64,000 nt of DNA from Flavobacterium quisquiliarum (lineage in GTDB: Bacteria > Bacteroidota > Bacteroidia > Flavobacteriales > Flavobacteriaceae), in contig NZ_WWEM01000031.1 in the NCBI RefSeq assembly GCF_019308285.1, forward strand, positions 186,001 to 250,000, read 5' to 3'. Each line of letters starts with the position of its first letter. The first letter of the stretch is position 1. The translations under genes and the position numbers were made by a program. Below, in pieces: positions 60,819-64,000 of the stretch. A model generated the notes under the pieces. The model was given only the letters and a program-made list of their open reading frames with translations. It searched no databases and had not been told where the DNA came from.

Positions 60819-61451
60819 ATGAAAGAACTGGATTTACTAAAAAAAGACTGGCAAAAGAACTCGGGTTCTTTTCAACAAATTTCTGAAACTGAAATCTACA
60901 AGATGATCCACAGAAAATCATCTTCTATTGTAAAATGGATTTTGATTATCAGCATTTTGGAAATTTCATTTTGGACTTTTTCAAATATATTTATCAATAC
61001 AGATGATGTTTTAAGAAAAATGAATCATCCCGAAATTGTAACAGCTTTAGAGTTTCTAACCTACTTTAATTATGTTGTAGTTTTAATATTCGTTTATATC
61101 TTCTATAAAAATTACAGAACCATTTCGACCACAATAGCCACAAAATCTTTAATGAGCGCTATTCTAAAGACAAGAAAAACGGTTCAATATTATGTTTGGT
61201 ACAATTTGGGAATGATTGTAATAACAGCAATTTTAAGTTTTTTTGTTGCCTTTGTTTACAATCCAGATATGGAATTTCTTAGAGATAAATTAGCCATGAA
61301 CGGAAGAGCTATGTTTGTTACAATAGGCATCTTGTTTTTAGTAATTTTAGGTTTCTTCGGATTGTTCTGGTGTTTCTACAGAATCATTTATGGAACACTT
61401 TTGAGAAGATTATATGCAAATTATAAAGAGCTGAAGAAAATAGATTTCTAA
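60819..61451 (+). CDS. Four-helix membrane protein of sigma operon
   Basis: 210 aa. A soluble N-terminus of about 33 residues (MKELDLLKKDWQKNSGSFQQ) precedes four membrane helices at about 35-58, 83-102, 127-150 and 167-196, and the C-terminus is basic. The N-terminal segment is of the type found in cytoplasmic sigma-binding tails of membrane-bound partners in Bacteroidota ECF operons, but lacks a recognisable anti-sigma domain (zinc HxxxCxxC is not present). Anti-sigma or sensor function is therefore inferred from the eight-base spacing to the sigma gene alone. Its TAA stop is within a family A repeat. Confidence 0.7.
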   Translation: MKELDLLKKDWQKNSGSFQQISETEIYKMIHRKSSSIVKWILIISILEISFWTFSNIFINTDDVLRKMNHPEIVTALEFLTYFNYVVVLIFVYIFYKNYRTISTTIATKSLMSAILKTRKTVQYYVWYNLGMIVITAILSFFVAFVYNPDMEFLRDKLAMNGRAMFVTIGILFLVILGFFGLFWCFYRIIYGTLLRRLYANYKELKKIDF

Positions 61452-61530
61452 GATGCTAAGGATCTAAGTTTTTTTTAGCTTAATATACATCTCCTTGCAA
61501 ACGAGGCTTCGCCTTCGCTCAGCTTGACAA
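61448..61530. repeat. Family A repeat and GC-rich dispersed repeat
   Basis: CTAAGATGCTAAGGATCTAA (61448-61467) starts over the TAA stop codon of the preceding gene and resembles the units at 6143 and 63686. A GC-rich stretch GAGGCTTCGCCTTCGCTCAG (61503-61522) follows, unlike the surrounding AT-rich DNA. AAATCTAAAAT units (61551-61575) complete the gap up to the converging acyltransferase gene. Confidence 0.65.
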
Positions 61531-61573
61531 TTTTAAAACAAATCTAAAATCATAAACTCCGAAATCTAAAATT

Positions 61574-62383
61574 CTAATAATCCCAACGTCTCAATTGGTT
61601 TAGTTCTTCTTGTGCTTTTATTTCTTCGGCAGGAATCACTTTTAAAAATGATGGGTGCTGTTCAATAGCATATTCTACTTTTTCTACAATTTCGTCAATT
61701 GTATCATTTTCATAATCAATCTGAAGTGGTTCTTTGATAATAAAGGATTGAAGAATATTTTTCTTTTTAAGACGTAAACCTTTTTTATCAAAAGATCTAC
61801 GAAAACCATCAATTACAATTGGAATAACGATTGGTTTGTGCTGTTTGATAATATGTGCTGTTCCTTTACGAACTGGTTTAAATGATTTTGTAGTTCCTTG
61901 TGGGAAAGTAATAACCCAGCCATCAGCAAGAGCTATTTTAATATTTTCAGTATCGTTTGGATTTACTTCTCTTTTTTCAGTGACATCGACACCTTTTGCA
62001 CGCCAAGTACGTTCAACTGTAATTGCACCAACATAAGCCAAAATTCTAGGCAATAAACCTGCCTGCATGGTTTCTTTTGCTGCAACATAATAAATATTCA
62101 TTTTTGGCTGCCATAAGTAACCAATATTCTTAATCGTGTCCTGACGCCCGCTTAAACTTGCGTTAAACACATGAAACATCGCTACAACGTCTGCAAAATA
62201 GGTTTGATGATTGGATATAAATAAGACATTATTATCTGGTAGTGTTTTAATAATTTCAGATCCTTCAATCTGCAATTCATTAAAACCTCTATATCTTCTA
62301 TGCGTCATAGCACCCAAGATTCGGATTAACCATTTCTTGATGAATAATATATGCCCAAAAGGATTTCGTTTAAACAATCCCAT
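61574..62383 (-). CDS. 1-acylglycerol-3-phosphate acyltransferase-like protein
   Basis: 269 aa from the ATG at 62381-62383 (MGLFKRNPFG; the frame opens 14 codons earlier). Lysophospholipid acyltransferase fold (PlsC family) with the catalytic region FISNHQTYFADV. The His and Asp are separated by five residues (HQTYFAD), where the family motif is HX4D, so the spacing has one extra residue. The second motif, normally EGTR, is PQGTTKSF near residue 193. A short hydrophobic segment at the N-terminus suggests membrane association. Likely transfers an acyl chain to a lysolipid, but the odd motifs leave the acceptor open. Confidence 0.82.
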   Translation of the reverse strand: MGLFKRNPFGHILFIKKWLIRILGAMTHRRYRGFNELQIEGSEIIKTLPDNNVLFISNHQTYFADVVAMFHVFNASLSGRQDTIKNIGYLWQPKMNIYYVAAKETMQAGLLPRILAYVGAITVERTWRAKGVDVTEKREVNPNDTENIKIALADGWVITFPQGTTKSFKPVRKGTAHIIKQHKPIVIPIVIDGFRRSFDKKGLRLKKKNILQSFIIKEPLQIDYENDTIDEIVEKVEYAIEQHPSFLKVIPAEEIKAQEELNQLRRWDY

Positions 62384-62509
62384 AACTACTTGTATCTTAT
62401 TTTTTGTTAGGTCGCAAACATACAAAAATTATTCGTTTAGCAATAGATTTAAACATTTTCTCGGAATTAAAGTTATCCAAATGAATATCAAATTGTTAAA
62501 TAAATATTT

Positions 62510-63166
62510 CTAAGCCTCTTTTTCAAAAGTAACTTTCAGCACATCTCTCAATTCACTCAAAATCATTGCCGTTGCTCCCCAAACCACATGATTTTGTATA
62601 TTAAATGCAGGAACTAAAATATTAGCACCATAAGAAGTTGATAATCTGGCTTCAATAATAATTTCATCATTCAAAAAAATGGATAACGGTAGTTCTATAA
62701 TTCCTGCAACTTCTCTAATATCAGGATAAAACGAAAGTTCTTCTCTTGCAATTCCTAAAAACGGATGCACTAGAAAATTACTTGGCGGAATATACATGGG
62801 AGAAAAATTTTTAACGATTTCTATTTTCTCTCGTTCAATTCCTACTTCTTCGTGAGTCTCTCTAAGAGCCGTATTTTCAAAATTAAAATCGTCTTTCTCA
62901 AACTTACCTCCTGGAAAAGCAATTTGTGCCGAATGAATTCCTTCGTATGTATTTCGAACAATCAAAACCAAATGTGTTTTTTCCTGTTTGGGATAAAACA
63001 GCATCATTACACCAGCCATTCTAGGATTTAATGCGTTGACATCAAGATTCTTTAAACCTTCAATACGTTCTTTTGGCGCCATTTTCAAATGTGATTCTAC
63101 TGCTGGCAGCTTAACTGGAATTATATTGGGAACATATTTCAAAAAATCTTGAAAATTCATAATCAA
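62510..63166 (-). CDS. CoA pyrophosphatase, NUDIX hydrolase
   Basis: 218 aa (or 216 from the second Met). NUDIX fold hydrolase of the coenzyme A pyrophosphatase group (NudL-like). The NUDIX box is visible in GGKFEKDDFNFENTALRETH followed by EEVGI, in which REXXEE residues are intact; the preceding SAQIAFPGG is the UPF0035/CoA signature. It would split CoA or acyl-CoA into 3'-phosphoadenylate and 4'-phosphopantetheine. It is a separate transcription unit, 126 bases upstream of the acyltransferase gene on the same strand. Confidence 0.92.
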   Translation of the reverse strand: MIMNFQDFLKYVPNIIPVKLPAVESHLKMAPKERIEGLKNLDVNALNPRMAGVMMLFYPKQEKTHLVLIVRNTYEGIHSAQIAFPGGKFEKDDFNFENTALRETHEEVGIEREKIEIVKNFSPMYIPPSNFLVHPFLGIAREELSFYPDIREVAGIIELPLSIFLNDEIIIEARLSTSYGANILVPAFNIQNHVVWGATAMILSELRDVLKVTFEKEA

Positions 63167-63252
63167 AGCTTATTTTTGTACTTTCAAATAAAACATAAAT
63201 ATACTCCAGAAAACGCAGTACCGCAAGTTTTCTAAAATTAAAGCCTTAAAAA

Positions 63253-63690
63253 ATGTACAGCAGAGAAGAATCACAAAGAATTAAAAGAGAATTTTGGGTA
63301 GCTTTTGCCGAAAAATATCCAAGAAAATGGGTTCTTTATGATACCAAAATAAAGGACTTCTCTTTTAAATTTTATGTAGATAATAAAAAAGCACAGGTTC
63401 TTATTGACATCGAACATAGAAGTGATGAAAAACGAACTGCTTACTTTGAAAAACTAGAAGCTTTAAAGAATATTCTTGAAGAAGAATTTATTAAAGATTT
63501 GGTTTTCGAAAAAAACTATACTTTGGAAAGCGGTAAAACAATCAGCCGAATTTGGGTTGAAAAAACAGGTGTTGGTTTTAGCAATAAAAATACTTGGGAT
63601 ATAATTTTTGATTTTTTCAACGAAAACATGCATGCTCTTGAGATGTTTTATTTAGAGTACGATGAATTTATTAAGGATGTTGAAGTCTAA
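63253..63690 (+). CDS. DUF4268 family protein
   Basis: 145 aa. The conserved DUF4268 opening SREESQRIKREFWVAFAEKY followed by PRKWVLYDTKIKDFSFKFYV is complete; the family occurs free in flavobacteria and fused to nuclease-like domains elsewhere. EHRSDEKRTAYFEKLEALK in the middle is helical. No catalytic motif is seen and the function is unknown. The final TAA overlaps the family A repeat that begins at 63686. Confidence 0.88.
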   Translation: MYSREESQRIKREFWVAFAEKYPRKWVLYDTKIKDFSFKFYVDNKKAQVLIDIEHRSDEKRTAYFEKLEALKNILEEEFIKDLVFEKNYTLESGKTISRIWVEKTGVGFSNKNTWDIIFDFFNENMHALEMFYLEYDEFIKDVEV

Positions 63691-63845
63691 GATGCTACCC
63701 CGATAGCTATCGGGGCTGAGATACTAAGATTCTGAGATGCTAAGTTTTTTTATATAGCAAACCCGACAGATTTTAAAAACCTGTCGGGTTTATTATTTTA
63801 AAAAGCTCAAAAGACTTAGCGACTTAAAATCTTAGTATCTCAGAA
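63686..63845. repeat. Family A inverted repeat with nested palindromes
   Basis: Left arm TCTAAGATGCTA... with CTGAGATACTAAGATTCTGA (63686-63745), hairpin at 63759-63791, right arm CTTAGCGACTTAAAATCTTA and GTATCTCAGAAACTTT (63814-63851). It fills the gap between DUF4268 and the converging partial gene at 63850. The 18-base self-complementary CCCCGATAGCTATCGGGG (63698-63715) sits within the left arm. Confidence 0.85.
63759..63791. terminator. Terminator hairpin inside family A repeat
   Basis: AAACCCGACAG (63759-63769) pairs with CTGTCGGGTTT (63781-63791). A likely bidirectional terminator, related in core to 52807-52833. Confidence 0.9.
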
Positions 63846-63849
63846 ACTT

Positions 63850-64000
63850 TTATACCATAAAAATATTATAAACGATTATATGATCATCGTAGTTAATGTA
63901 AAGCTGTTTCCTGAAATCTTGTTTTTTACGTGTTATAATTGAAAGCTTACACTCTTTCCCATCATTATCTTTACACATAAAAGAATAGACGATATCGGTA
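63850..64000 (-). CDS. C-terminal part of an unidentified protein (cut by window edge)
   Basis: A minus-strand frame with stop codon at 63850-63852 is open to the right edge, giving at least 49 codons of a C-terminus. It reads IVYSFMCKDNDGKECKLSII, then TRKKQDFRKQLYINYDDH and IIVYNIFMV. The Lys/Asp-rich composition and aromatic ending look like a coding sequence, and the repeat at 63686-63845 ends exactly next to the stop, as at other convergent gaps. The family cannot be told from the C-terminus. Confidence 0.7.
   Translation of the reverse strand, partial: TDIVYSFMCKDNDGKECKLSIITRKKQDFRKQLYINYDDHIIVYNIFMV

Noticed and set aside
1..64000. Prophage, insertion sequences, integrases, tRNA or rRNA genes
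   Set aside because: No transposase or integrase motifs and no tRNA-like cloverleaf or rRNA sequence were found on reading both strands; detection of a tRNA by eye is not exhaustive.

Overview
The window is a low-GC chromosomal stretch from a Bacteroidota bacterium, almost certainly Flavobacterium or a close relative. This is supported by the gene families present (DUF4834, YfhO, DUF3810, a SusC-like barrel, gliding-type PLP acyltransferase, DbpA-domain DEAD helicase). It is also supported by Bacteroidota -7 promoter elements (TAnnTTTG), few Shine-Dalgarno sequences and many lipoprotein or secreted proteins. I see no rRNA, tRNA, insertion sequence, prophage or CRISPR array.

Layout: 0.6-3.9 kb is a tight operon with an unusual LolD ATPase, a polytopic membrane protein and a TIGR02757 protein. 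4.8-18 kb holds housekeeping and hypothetical genes: a DEAD helicase, a lactonase, a BatA-type protein, a dihydroorotase homologue without metal ligands, an esterase, an MBL hydrolase, Bcp and endonuclease III. 19-23 kb carries an ECF sigma factor, a 47-codon ORF and uvrA. 23.5-31 kb is a run of minus-strand envelope genes: MscS, flippase, glycosyltransferase, YfhO and DUF4834. 34-38 kb contains an alpha-oxoamine synthase and a probable nitrosative-stress cluster (Rrf2 regulator, azurin-like lipoprotein, RIC/ScdA di-iron protein) with a shared operator, plus a candidate CRP/FNR-controlled small RNA. 38-52 kb is mixed: GltS-like protein, paired lipoproteins, GH88, ABC exporter, HAM1 pyrophosphatase, DeaD, PepD and a ParE-type toxin-antitoxin pair.

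The most striking locus is 52.8-61.5 kb. A SusC-like outer-membrane barrel gene has no plug domain. One nucleotide after its stop codon begins a 1511-residue alpha-2-macroglobulin-like protein that carries a complete TonB-receptor plug domain and a CxEQ thioester motif. An ECF sigma factor and a four-helix membrane protein are divergent from the pair. I infer a split receptor in which the periplasmic macroglobulin plugs the barrel; this is a hypothesis read from domain content and gene order.

A second theme is the gaps between converging genes. In at least six of them the space is filled almost stop-to-stop by inverted, dispersed repeats, several enclosing a strong terminator hairpin and some supplying or overlapping the stop codon.
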